This document shows positions 34,846 through 42,820 of a stretch of 64,000 nucleotides of DNA, piece by piece. The position numbers were made by a program, and so were the translations under genes. The notes beneath the pieces were generated by a model, which was not told the DNA's origin, made no database searches, and saw nothing but the letters and a program-made list of their open reading frames with translations. The first letter of the stretch is position 1. Every line of letters begins with the position of its first letter. This DNA comes from JACQAP01 sp035275265 (GTDB taxonomy: Bacteria; Pseudomonadota; Gammaproteobacteria; Burkholderiales; JACQAP01), in NCBI GenBank assembly GCA_035275265.1, contig DATENC010000017.1, positions 212,628 through 276,627 on the forward strand. The letters are read 5' to 3'.

Positions 34846-35544
34846 ATGTTAAAGGTTGAGAAACTGAATCAGTTCTACGGCAGCAGCCAGACGCTGCGCA
34901 GCGTTAGCTTCGACGTGCACGCGGGGGCGGTGACCGCACTGCTGGGGCGCAACGGCGTAGGCAAGACAACGTTGCTGAAGTGCCTGATGGGTGTGTTGCG
35001 GGTTGCAAGCGGGAGCATCGTGCTTGACGGACAGGAGGTGAGCGGACTGGCGCCCTACGCGCGCGTCCGACTGGGTATGGGCTACGTTCCGCAAGGGCGC
35101 GAAATATTTCCGCGGCTCACCGTGGAGGAAAACCTCATGATGGGGCTGGCCACCCACACGAATGGCGCCGCGAAGCATATACCTGGCGAGATTTACGAAA
35201 TGTTTCCGGTGTTGAAGACGATGAAGAATCGCCGCGGCGGCGATCTGTCCGGCGGCCAACAGCAGCAACTGGCGATCGGCCGGGCGTTGGCGATGAAGCC
35301 GAAAGTACTGATCCTCGACGAGCCGACCGAAGGCATCCAGCCGTCGATTATCAAGGACATCGAACGCGTGATCCGGTCACTCTCCGACCGCCGGGAGATG
35401 GCCATCCTGCTGGTGGAGCAATACTACGACTTCGCGCGCGAACTGGCCGACAACTACGTGATTCTGCGCCGCGGAGAAATCGTCTTGAGCGGCGCCGGGG
35501 CCAGCATGGAAAGGGACAATGTGCGCAACTTCCTTTCGGTGTGA
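34846..35544 (+). CDS. urtE: urea ABC transporter ATPase UrtE
   Basis: A 232-residue LivF-type ATPase. Walker A is GRNGVGKTT, the signature DLSGGQQQQLAIGRAL and Walker B VLILDEPTEGIQP. ATG 34846 begins MLKVEKLNQFYGSSQTL. It lies 220 bp after urtD because of the repeat element. No urease, urea amidolyase or urease accessory gene follows; the next gene is convergent. Confidence 0.93.
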   Translation: MLKVEKLNQFYGSSQTLRSVSFDVHAGAVTALLGRNGVGKTTLLKCLMGVLRVASGSIVLDGQEVSGLAPYARVRLGMGYVPQGREIFPRLTVEENLMMGLATHTNGAAKHIPGEIYEMFPVLKTMKNRRGGDLSGGQQQQLAIGRALAMKPKVLILDEPTEGIQPSIIKDIERVIRSLSDRREMAILLVEQYYDFARELADNYVILRRGEIVLSGAGASMERDNVRNFLSV

Positions 35545-35619
35545 AGGCGGTCGAGGTTGTTGCGGAAACTCAGGCAATGCGCCTGCCCGGCCTTACGATC
35601 AGCACACGACGGAGTTTTT

Positions 35620-36633
35620 CTAGCCGAACAATTTAATCAGGTCGATGGAAGACTGCCCGCCGACCTGGTCGAAATGCTTTTCGAGCCACGTCCCTGCCCG
35701 GGTTCGTCCCTCTTCCTTGAGTTTCAATATGAAGCTGAGATCGGCGTTGGCCGCCTTTTCAAGGCTCATGCGCGTGAGCAAATCGTCCGTTTCGATCAGA
35801 TGGAAGTCCAGTTTTCGGAAGCGGCGCTCCAGCCGCCCGATCGACAGCCATTGCGTGTCGATCGCCTGCTTGGCAAGCGCGATGCTGCGCATCTCGCGGA
35901 GAAACGGGGAATTGAACTGGAACTCGGTCAGGCGGCTGCGAATTGCGTCTGCGCTGGTTGGAGGATCTTGGCGCGTCAGAGGCTGCAGCATCACCACCAG
36001 TATGCTGGGCGTCTTGCAGCGATAGACGAGCGGATAGACCGCCGGGTTTCCAGAGTAACCACCGTCCCAATACGGCTCGCCGTCGATTTCGATCGCATGA
36101 TGCAGGGTGGGCAGGCAGGCGGATGCCAGCAGCGCATCGGATGTCAGTTCCCGGTTCACGAACAACCGCAATGTGCCGCTGCGAACATGTGTGGCACCCA
36201 CAAACAGCCTGATTGCACGGCGGCTTTGCACGGCATCGAAATCCACTACCCTGGCGACGATGTCGCGTAGCGGATTGATATCGAACGGGTTGAGCTGATA
36301 GGGGGAGAAATAACGGGTGAGACCCAGCAGGAGTTTCTGGGGGTTTGGCAACAGGGCCGTATGCACCCCTGTAGACGAGCCTATCGAGTAGGACGCCGTG
36401 CCTACCGAACTCCAGAAAGCGTCCAGACATTTTCGGGCACCTTCGCGACCGCCGTTTGCATAGCCGGACGCCAGGGCCGCGGCATTGATCGCGCCAGCGC
36501 TGGTGCCACTGATCGCTTCGATCTTGAGTTTCGGTTCGTCGAGCAGCCGATCCAGCACGCCCCAGGTCAGCGCGCCGAGCGCTCCACCGCCTTGAAGGGC
36601 AAGCGTGATGACTTTGCGCCGGCTGAATCTCAC
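35620..36633 (-). CDS. patatin-like phospholipase
   Basis: A 337-residue lipid acyl hydrolase. The oxyanion loop GGGALGAL lies near residue 15, the nucleophile S45 in GTSAG, and the catalytic Asp in WDGGYSGN near residue 200. That set is complete, so an active Ser-Asp enzyme is expected. There is no signal peptide. Start is GTG 36633. A 50-codon gene lies 24 bp upstream on the same strand. In related bacteria such lipases are linked to lipid turnover or PHB metabolism; here nothing fixes the substrate. Confidence 0.87.
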   Translation of the reverse strand: MRFSRRKVITLALQGGGALGALTWGVLDRLLDEPKLKIEAISGTSAGAINAAALASGYANGGREGARKCLDAFWSSVGTASYSIGSSTGVHTALLPNPQKLLLGLTRYFSPYQLNPFDINPLRDIVARVVDFDAVQSRRAIRLFVGATHVRSGTLRLFVNRELTSDALLASACLPTLHHAIEIDGEPYWDGGYSGNPAVYPLVYRCKTPSILVVMLQPLTRQDPPTSADAIRSRLTEFQFNSPFLREMRSIALAKQAIDTQWLSIGRLERRFRKLDFHLIETDDLLTRMSLEKAANADLSFILKLKEEGRTRAGTWLEKHFDQVGGQSSIDLIKLFG

Positions 36634-36657
36634 TCGTTGAAAAGCGGGGAGGAGGCC

Positions 36658-36810
36658 TTACGGAAGAAAGGAGGACTTGTCCTTGCTCTCCCATTGGCGC
36701 AACAGGCGATCGACATCCGACGCATTCACGGCACGGGCCAAGTAAGCCTCGAGTTCCCTGCGTTCATCGATGTGGAACCAGTTCAATACCGTTTCGAGCA
36801 CGTTTTTCAT
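36658..36810 (-). CDS. small protein (50 aa) upstream of the patatin gene
   Basis: A 50-residue reading frame, MKNVLETVLNWFHIDERREL and on through EAYLARAVNASDVDRLLRQW to a stop at 36658. An AGAGGA ribosome site precedes ATG 36810. The middle part, EAYLARAVNASDVDRLLRQWE, resembles the small DUF3563-type proteins of betaproteobacteria (EEYLAQSADLYDLERRMR-like), from memory. It has no signal peptide and is probably helical. It likely shares a transcript with the lipase. Confidence 0.65.
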   Translation of the reverse strand: MKNVLETVLNWFHIDERRELEAYLARAVNASDVDRLLRQWESKDKSSFLP

Positions 36811-37131
36811 GATGTTGGTCCTCTATCATCTTGCGGCATCGCAAATATCGTTAAAAGATTTCATATGACGTTATTTCTACACCATATTTTACCAGTTAGG
36901 CGCACGATATTGTTATCTAATTGACGCCGCGCAATAAGTCTCAATAGAAGACATCAAATAAGCAATTGAGTTTCCTGAAATATAACAACATGTCTTCTGG
37001 CATGGACGTCCGAAGCCTCGTATTGGCAAACTCCGCAAGTTGCCGACTTTGTAGCCAGAGGTCGAGAGCGCGAATGGACGGTTCCGGGACCCGCTTGTAA
37101 ACTTTGGTCGGTCTGCGTCAGTCAAAAAATA
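36811..37131. other. AT-rich divergent intergenic region
   Basis: This 321-bp gap is clearly richer in A+T than its neighbours and should hold promoters for the lipase unit and for the secreted protein gene at 37132. A small dyad TTGCG-GCAT-CGCAA lies 20-35 bp upstream of the 50-codon gene and may be an operator. No gene or RNA is recognised. Confidence 0.4.
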
Positions 37132-37530
37132 GTGAAATTCTCCCGGATCGCATTGCTCCTTCTGGCCATTGCCCAGCCGGTTCCGGCTGATGAGCCCGCT
37201 GACCAGATAGAGCGCGCAAACCTCCTGCGCAAGATGCTCGAGGACGTTCCGCCCGCTCCCGTTGGCGAGCCTAGTTACCGCGCCGAACTGCCCGCTGCAA
37301 AGCTGGAACGGGAGCAGCACAACGCCGCGGAACGGCAGCGGGTCGAACAATTTCAGGATGCTCAGTGGCGGCGACTCCTCGGGTCCCAGCGGTCGAGTGC
37401 GCACCGGCAGGAAGTGGCCCCGTCGTTGCCGAGATCGTCGCTGGCGTTCGAACGCGACCAGCGGGGGCGTGATCTGCATCTTCAGATGCAGCGGCAGGAT
37501 TTCGAATATCGTCAGAACAATCGCCGCTAG
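37132..37530 (+). CDS. small exported hypothetical protein
   Basis: A 132-residue protein with a likely signal peptide (MKFSRIALLLLAIAQPVPA, cut before DEP). The mature part is charged and Gln/Arg-rich (AAERQRVEQFQDAQWRRLL, HLQMQRQDFEYRQNNRR), so a helical or nucleic-acid/lipid-binding periplasmic protein is possible. Start is GTG without a clear ribosome site. No family recognised. The methyltransferase gene begins 37 bp downstream. Confidence 0.55.
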   Translation: MKFSRIALLLLAIAQPVPADEPADQIERANLLRKMLEDVPPAPVGEPSYRAELPAAKLEREQHNAAERQRVEQFQDAQWRRLLGSQRSSAHRQEVAPSLPRSSLAFERDQRGRDLHLQMQRQDFEYRQNNRR

Positions 37531-37567
37531 GCGGCAAACAGCTACCAAAACGAAGGAGGAGATTTCA

Positions 37568-38395
37568 ATGAAGCGGACGTTGCAATCTATTTTCCGTGTC
37601 CTGTTGCTACCGGTGCTGGCCGCCGGCGCGCTGGTGTTACCGGCGCAGGCTCAGGATGCCGAGACATTGATCGATCGGGCAATGACCGGCAGCCATCGCT
37701 CGGACGCCAACAAGGCGCGCGACAAATACCGACATCCCAAGGAAACGCTTTTGTTTTTCGGATTGAAACCAGACATGACAGTTGTGGAGATAACCCCGGG
37801 CGCGGGGTGGTATACCGAGATTCTCGCGCCGGTCATGCGTGGCGGGACGTACTACACGGCCGTTTTCCAGTTGACCGAGCAATCCTCGGATGGCCAGCGT
37901 ACCAATGACAGGAACTTTCGCGCCAAGCTCGCGGGCGACGCCGATCTTTACGGCAAGGTGCAGCTGTCGGTTCTCACACCGAATGCGATCCGGGTTGCCC
38001 CCGCAGGGAGCGCCGACATGGTGCTGACGTTCCGCAATGTACACAACTGGGCCAAGGCCGGCACCGCGGATGCGATGTTCAAGGGCTTCTACGATGCGCT
38101 CAAGCCTGGAGGAATCCTGGGCGTTAAGGACCATCGCGCCAAACCAGACACGCCGTTCGAAAAACAGATCGAGAGCGGCTATATGACCGAAACGTGGGTC
38201 ATCGAGACCGCACAAAAGGCCGGCTTCAAGCTCGAGAACAAAACCGAAATCAACGCCAATCCGAAAGATACCAAGGACCACCCTTCCGGGGTGTGGACGC
38301 TCCCGCCGACACTGCGCCTTGGCGACAAGGACCGCGAAAAATACCTGGCGATCGGCGAAAGCGATCGCATGACCCTCAAGTTCGTGAAGCCTTGA
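37568..38395 (+). CDS. exported class I methyltransferase-like protein
   Basis: A 275-residue protein with a signal peptide (VLLLPVLAAGALVLPAQAQ, cut near residue 28) in front of a Rossmann methyltransferase fold. SAM motif I is VVEITPGAGWYTEILAP, and DMVLTFRNVHNW is motif IV-like. SAM is not expected in the periplasm, so the protein may bind another ligand or stay anchored. It has AAGGAGG before ATG 37568. The family is known in proteobacteria but its role is not. Confidence 0.8.
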   Translation: MKRTLQSIFRVLLLPVLAAGALVLPAQAQDAETLIDRAMTGSHRSDANKARDKYRHPKETLLFFGLKPDMTVVEITPGAGWYTEILAPVMRGGTYYTAVFQLTEQSSDGQRTNDRNFRAKLAGDADLYGKVQLSVLTPNAIRVAPAGSADMVLTFRNVHNWAKAGTADAMFKGFYDALKPGGILGVKDHRAKPDTPFEKQIESGYMTETWVIETAQKAGFKLENKTEINANPKDTKDHPSGVWTLPPTLRLGDKDREKYLAIGESDRMTLKFVKP

Positions 38396-38473
38396 GCGCG
38401 CTGGGCGAGGGCAGGATGACCGTTGCCGACGCGGTTCTTGCCCGGCTTGAAGGAACCTGACCCGAGCGAGCTC

Positions 38474-39157
38474 ATGACAACGGAGTTCGTGCGGATGGGG
38501 GCCCGCGACGTACGGGTATGGCCGAAGGGCCAGGAACTCGCGCGCCTCGACGAACCCAGAATGCGGATCGCGGATTTCGCGGATTATCCGAGCTACCATG
38601 AGCGCCTGGTGACGAGAATCCTGGCGATGGAGCAGGATCCGCGCTACCGCGACTGGATTTTCAAGGGCGGTTGCGGCATGAAAGTGCGGCATCCGGATCG
38701 GTGGGGATGCGTTGAAGCGGATCTTGTTCACGCCCGGGCGATTGAACTATTCAAGAAAGCGTTGAACGTCACCACCGCGGTGGTCGACCAGTGTTGGGCG
38801 AGCGTATACCGCAGGGGAGACTACTGCATGCCGCATAGCCACCTGAGAACGATCGCGAGTATCGTCTACCTCCTGGATCCGGGGGATTTCTCCGCCGAAG
38901 ACCCGAATGCGGCAAAGCTGTGTTTCGCGGATCCACGGATCGCTGCCTGCTGTATGAACCAACCGGGCCGAATGACCAATCTGTTGGTTCCGGACATGAA
39001 ACCGGGATCGATGCTGATCTTCCCCAGCGAATTAGTGCACAGTGTCAATCCGTATCTCGGTGATCGGCCTCGCATCACACTGTCCTGGAACATCCATAAC
39101 GCCGCGTTGCCGGGGTTGCCGCAGTCGGCATTGCATACGACGGCGCGAGCGAATTGA
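38474..39157 (+). CDS. putative 2-oxoglutarate/Fe(II)-dependent oxygenase
   Basis: A 227-residue protein of the group often labelled putative 2OG-Fe(II) oxygenase. The metal triad can be read as H-x-H (CMPHSHLRTIASIVYLLDPG) and a distal His in GSMLIFPSELVHSV, with the cosubstrate Arg in RPRITLSWN. Cys content is high (CWA, CMP, ACCM). Start ATG 38474; a longer frame from 38423 is possible. Substrate unknown. It lies 78 bp after the exported methyltransferase gene. Confidence 0.65.
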   Translation: MTTEFVRMGARDVRVWPKGQELARLDEPRMRIADFADYPSYHERLVTRILAMEQDPRYRDWIFKGGCGMKVRHPDRWGCVEADLVHARAIELFKKALNVTTAVVDQCWASVYRRGDYCMPHSHLRTIASIVYLLDPGDFSAEDPNAAKLCFADPRIAACCMNQPGRMTNLLVPDMKPGSMLIFPSELVHSVNPYLGDRPRITLSWNIHNAALPGLPQSALHTTARAN

Positions 39158-39205
39158 TTTTTCTTGAGGAAATGTAGCTTCGTTGCTGAAGAATACCGCT
39201 ACGCA

Positions 39206-40447
39206 ATGAATGATCCGGAAGTACATTTTGCCGACCTCGATCGCCGCGCTGCCGCTCTCGAATCCAAGGTCATTGCCTGGCGCCGGGATTTGCACCAGCA
39301 CCCGGAACTCTCCAATCGCGAGGTCCGCACCGCTGGTGTTGTGGCGGGGCATTTGCAAGCGCTTGGACTGAAGGTACAGACCGGGGTAGCACACACCGGC
39401 GTAGTCGGGTTGTTGGATACCGGCCGTGGGGGGCCGGTGATCGCGTTGCGCGCGGACATGGACGCACTTCCGGTAACGGAGGAAGTGGATGTGCCGTTCG
39501 CTTCCAAGAGCCGCGCCAACTTCAACGGCCAGGAAGTCGGCGTCATGCACGCTTGCGGGCACGACTGCCACGTCGCGATTCTGATGGGTGTGGCCGAATT
39601 GCTGGCGGGCATGAAGCGGCTACTAGCCGGCAGCATCAAATTCATCTTCCAGCCTGCCGAAGAAGGCCCGCCACCGGGCGAGGAAGGCGGCGCTGCGCTG
39701 ATGATCAGGCAGGGCGTGCTGGAAAACCCGAAGCCCGACGTGATTTTCGGGCTGCACGTATTCGCAGGGGTCGAGGCCGGCACGATTGCCTATCGGCCAG
39801 GCCCGGCGATGGCCAGTTCCGATCGCATCCGGGTGACGGTGACGGGGCGTCAGACCCACGGCGCGCTACCATGGCGCGGAGTCGACCCGATCGTCATTTC
39901 ATCGCAGATCGTGCTCGGGCTGCAAACTATCGTCAGCCGCCAGGTGGACGTAAGTCTGGAGCCAGCGGTGGTCAGTATCGGCGCGATCAAAGGCGGCGTG
40001 AGGGACAACATCATTCCGGATACGGTGGAGATGCTGGGTACTGTGCGCACTTTCAACGAGGACATGCGTGCGGACATACATTCACGCATCCGTAATACGG
40101 TGGAGATGATTGCCCGGAGCGGAGGCGCAAGTGCGCAGGTGCATTTCGACAACGCCTATCCGGTCACGGTGAACGACATACCGTTGACCGAGCGCATGGT
40201 GCCGACTCTGCGGCGCGTGGCGGGCGCCGACAAGGTCTTCGTCGGCCAGAAGATCACCGGCTACGAAGACTTCTCTTATTACCAGCAGAGGATTCCGGGC
40301 TTCTTCTATTTCCTCGGCATTACGCCGCGGGGCACGGACCGCAAACAGTCGGCCCCGAACCATTCACCGCGGTTCTTCGTCGATGAATCCGCCCTGGTCT
40401 TGGGGGTGCGCTCGCTGGCGCACCTGACGCTCGATGCCATGAGGTAA
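39206..40447 (+). CDS. M20D-family amidohydrolase
   Basis: A 413-residue metal-dependent hydrolase of the hippurate/indole-acetyl-amino-acid hydrolase family. Metal ligands are in HACGHDCHVAI and the general base pair in QPAEEGPPPGEEGG; the lid domain with TVTGRQTHGALPW follows. These enzymes cleave N-acyl amino acids. It has no signal peptide. ATG 39206 gives a normal length. It is co-directional with the cupin gene 32 bp on. Confidence 0.88.
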   Translation: MNDPEVHFADLDRRAAALESKVIAWRRDLHQHPELSNREVRTAGVVAGHLQALGLKVQTGVAHTGVVGLLDTGRGGPVIALRADMDALPVTEEVDVPFASKSRANFNGQEVGVMHACGHDCHVAILMGVAELLAGMKRLLAGSIKFIFQPAEEGPPPGEEGGAALMIRQGVLENPKPDVIFGLHVFAGVEAGTIAYRPGPAMASSDRIRVTVTGRQTHGALPWRGVDPIVISSQIVLGLQTIVSRQVDVSLEPAVVSIGAIKGGVRDNIIPDTVEMLGTVRTFNEDMRADIHSRIRNTVEMIARSGGASAQVHFDNAYPVTVNDIPLTERMVPTLRRVAGADKVFVGQKITGYEDFSYYQQRIPGFFYFLGITPRGTDRKQSAPNHSPRFFVDESALVLGVRSLAHLTLDAMR

Positions 40448-40479
40448 ACTTCACGCCAGATTTCTTCAGGGAGAACAAT

Positions 40480-40968
40480 GTGACCACGATCCGAAAATTC
40501 GCCGCCGTAACCCTGTTGCTGGGTGCGGCGCTTGTCCCGACGGCGTTGCTACGCGCCGACTCCGATCCGGAGGGCTTCCTGCGCGTGCAGCCGGAAGACG
40601 TTCAATGGAAAGAGCTTCCCGGCTACAACGGCGTCAAGTTTGCGGTGATTTCAGGCGACCCGACAAAGGCGGGCGTGTACGTCGTCCGCGTGAAGTTTCC
40701 GCCCGGGATCATGTCGCGCCCGCATTTCCATCCCGACGACCGCTATGCCGTCGTTTTGAAGGGGACCTGGTGGACGGGCACCGGAGACACCTTCGATCCG
40801 ACCAAGACCGTCCCCGTCAAGGCGGGGGGCTTCATGAAACACCCGGCGGGCGGGCACCACTACGACGGGTCCAAGGACGAAGAGGTGATTCTGCAGCTCA
40901 TCGGATACGGTCCAGGGGGCACCACCTTGATCAACCCCGACGACGGGCATACTGGACCATCGAGATAA
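40480..40968 (+). CDS. exported cupin-domain protein
   Basis: A 162-residue protein with a signal peptide (AAVTLLLGAALVPTALLRA) and one cupin barrel. The metal motif reads SRPHFHPDDRYAVVLKG, then FMKHPAGGHHYDG for the second half. Start is GTG 40480 with GGGAG upstream. A terminator follows directly, so it ends the unit that begins at or before the amidohydrolase. Function unknown. Confidence 0.75.
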   Translation: MTTIRKFAAVTLLLGAALVPTALLRADSDPEGFLRVQPEDVQWKELPGYNGVKFAVISGDPTKAGVYVVRVKFPPGIMSRPHFHPDDRYAVVLKGTWWTGTGDTFDPTKTVPVKAGGFMKHPAGGHHYDGSKDEEVILQLIGYGPGGTTLINPDDGHTGPSR

Positions 40969-40988
40969 AAACCGGAATTTCCGCTGGG

Positions 40989-41016
40989 AGCGGCAGATTT
41001 CTCTGCCGCTTTTTTT
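40989..41016 (+). terminator. intrinsic terminator after the cupin gene
   Basis: AGCGGCAGA (40989-40997) pairs perfectly with TCTGCCGCT (41002-41010) around a four-base loop and is followed by six more T. It separates the cupin unit from fhs. Confidence 0.92.
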
Positions 41017-41055
41017 GTTTTGTTCTCCTGGCTAGAAAAATTACAAGAGGTCACA

Positions 41056-42732
41056 GTGCTTTCCGATATTGAAATTGCCCAGCAGGCGAAGCTCAAGCGC
41101 ATCGCCGGGCTTGCCTTGGAAAGACTGGGAATCCGAGAGGAAAATCTCGAACCTTACGGGCACTTCAAGGCGAAGATCTCGCTCGAGTATCTCGAAAGCC
41201 TGAAAGATCGGCCCGATGGCAAGCTGATCCTGGTGACTGCCATCAGCCCCACGCCGGCAGGCGAAGGCAAGACCACTACTACCGTCGGACTGGGCGACGC
41301 ACTCAACCGCATCGGCAAGAAAGCGCTGATCGCATTGCGTGAACCCAGCCTTGGTCCCGTGTTCGGCATGAAAGGGGGGGCTGCCGGTGGCGGATATGCG
41401 CAGGTGGTGCCGATGGAAGACATCAATCTGCACTTCACCGGTGATTTCAACGCCATCCAGCTGGCCAACAATCTTCTGGCGGCGTTGCTCGACAACCACA
41501 TCCATCACGGCAACGAACTCGGAGTGGACGTGCGCCGAATTACATGGAAGCGGGTGCTGGACATGAACGACCGGGCGCTGCGCGACATCGTCGTGTCGCT
41601 CGGCGGTCCCGCCAACGGCTACCCGCGCCAGGACGGTTTCGACATCGTGGTGGCCTCGGAAGTGATGGCGATCTTCTGCCTGTCGCAGTCACTCGCGGAT
41701 CTAAAGGAACGGCTGGGCAATATTGTCGTGGGCTACACCCGCGAACAAAAACCAGTGCGCGCGCGAGATCTGAATGCGCACGGCGCGATGACCGTACTGT
41801 TAAAGGACGCATTGAAACCCAACCTGGTGCAGACGCTGGAAAACAATCCCGCGATCATCCATGGAGGCCCGTTTGCCAACATCGCGCACGGCTGCAACTC
41901 GGTGATCGCCACTCGCGCAGGGTTGAAGCTCGCCGACTACGTGGTCACCGAGGCTGGGTTCGGGGCCGACCTCGGTGCGGAAAAGTTCGTCGACATCAAG
42001 TGCCGCAAGTCTGGCCTGCGCCCGGACGCGTGTGTGATCGTTGCCACTATCCGCGCGCTCAAGTACCACGGCGGCGCGGACCTCAAAGAGCTCAAAAAGG
42101 AGAACCTCACGGCGCTGGAGAAAGGCGTTGCCAACCTCTCGCGCCACGTTGACAACGTGCGCAACCATTTCGGCTTGCCTTGCGTAGTGTCGATCAACCA
42201 TTTCACCGACGACACTGACGCCGAAGTCGATCTGCTCAAGCAAAAGATCGGCGCACAGGACACTCCGGTAGTGCTCGCAAAGCACTGGGCCAACGGCGGC
42301 GCGGGTGCGGAAGATCTGGCGCGCACTGTGGTGGACATCATCGGGAAGAAGAGGTCCGGCTTCCACTTTGTCTACGAAGATTCCGCCACACTCTGGGACA
42401 AAGTGAAGGCGGTCGCGACAAAAATCTATGGCGCGGCGGATATCAGTGCGGATGCCAAGGTGAAAGCGCAGATCCAAAAGCTTCAGGACGACGGCTACGG
42501 CCATTACCCGGTGTGCATCGCCAAGACCCAGTACTCGTTCTCGACCGATGCCTCCGCACGCGGCGCGCCCTCGGGCCACACCATCAACATCCGCGAAGTG
42601 CGGCTCGCGGCTGGTGCGGAATTCGTGGTCATGGTCTGCGGCGACATCATGACCATGCCGGGCCTGCCAAAGGTGCCTTCTGCGACGAAGATCGACCTCA
42701 CGCCGGACGGGAAAGTGGTGGGGTTGTTTTAG
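41056..42732 (+). CDS. fhs: formate--tetrahydrofolate ligase
   Basis: A 558-residue enzyme that makes 10-formyl-THF from formate, THF and ATP. The P-loop TPAGEGKTT, the LREPSLGPVFGMKGGAAGGG segment and VPMEDINLHFTGD are diagnostic. GTG 41056 follows AGAGG; the frame opens earlier inside the terminator, which is ignored. With folD (58810) the cell can turn formate into methylene-THF. A GltD-like redox protein gene follows after 88 bp. Confidence 0.95.
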   Translation: MLSDIEIAQQAKLKRIAGLALERLGIREENLEPYGHFKAKISLEYLESLKDRPDGKLILVTAISPTPAGEGKTTTTVGLGDALNRIGKKALIALREPSLGPVFGMKGGAAGGGYAQVVPMEDINLHFTGDFNAIQLANNLLAALLDNHIHHGNELGVDVRRITWKRVLDMNDRALRDIVVSLGGPANGYPRQDGFDIVVASEVMAIFCLSQSLADLKERLGNIVVGYTREQKPVRARDLNAHGAMTVLLKDALKPNLVQTLENNPAIIHGGPFANIAHGCNSVIATRAGLKLADYVVTEAGFGADLGAEKFVDIKCRKSGLRPDACVIVATIRALKYHGGADLKELKKENLTALEKGVANLSRHVDNVRNHFGLPCVVSINHFTDDTDAEVDLLKQKIGAQDTPVVLAKHWANGGAGAEDLARTVVDIIGKKRSGFHFVYEDSATLWDKVKAVATKIYGAADISADAKVKAQIQKLQDDGYGHYPVCIAKTQYSFSTDASARGAPSGHTINIREVRLAAGAEFVVMVCGDIMTMPGLPKVPSATKIDLTPDGKVVGLF

Positions 42733-42820
42733 GTGCGACGATGTGATTATCGTGACTGTCGGGGATTAGGGCACGGTCCTTGGTTCATGCGATAGTTACG
42801 AGAGTCACGCAGGCACGGTC

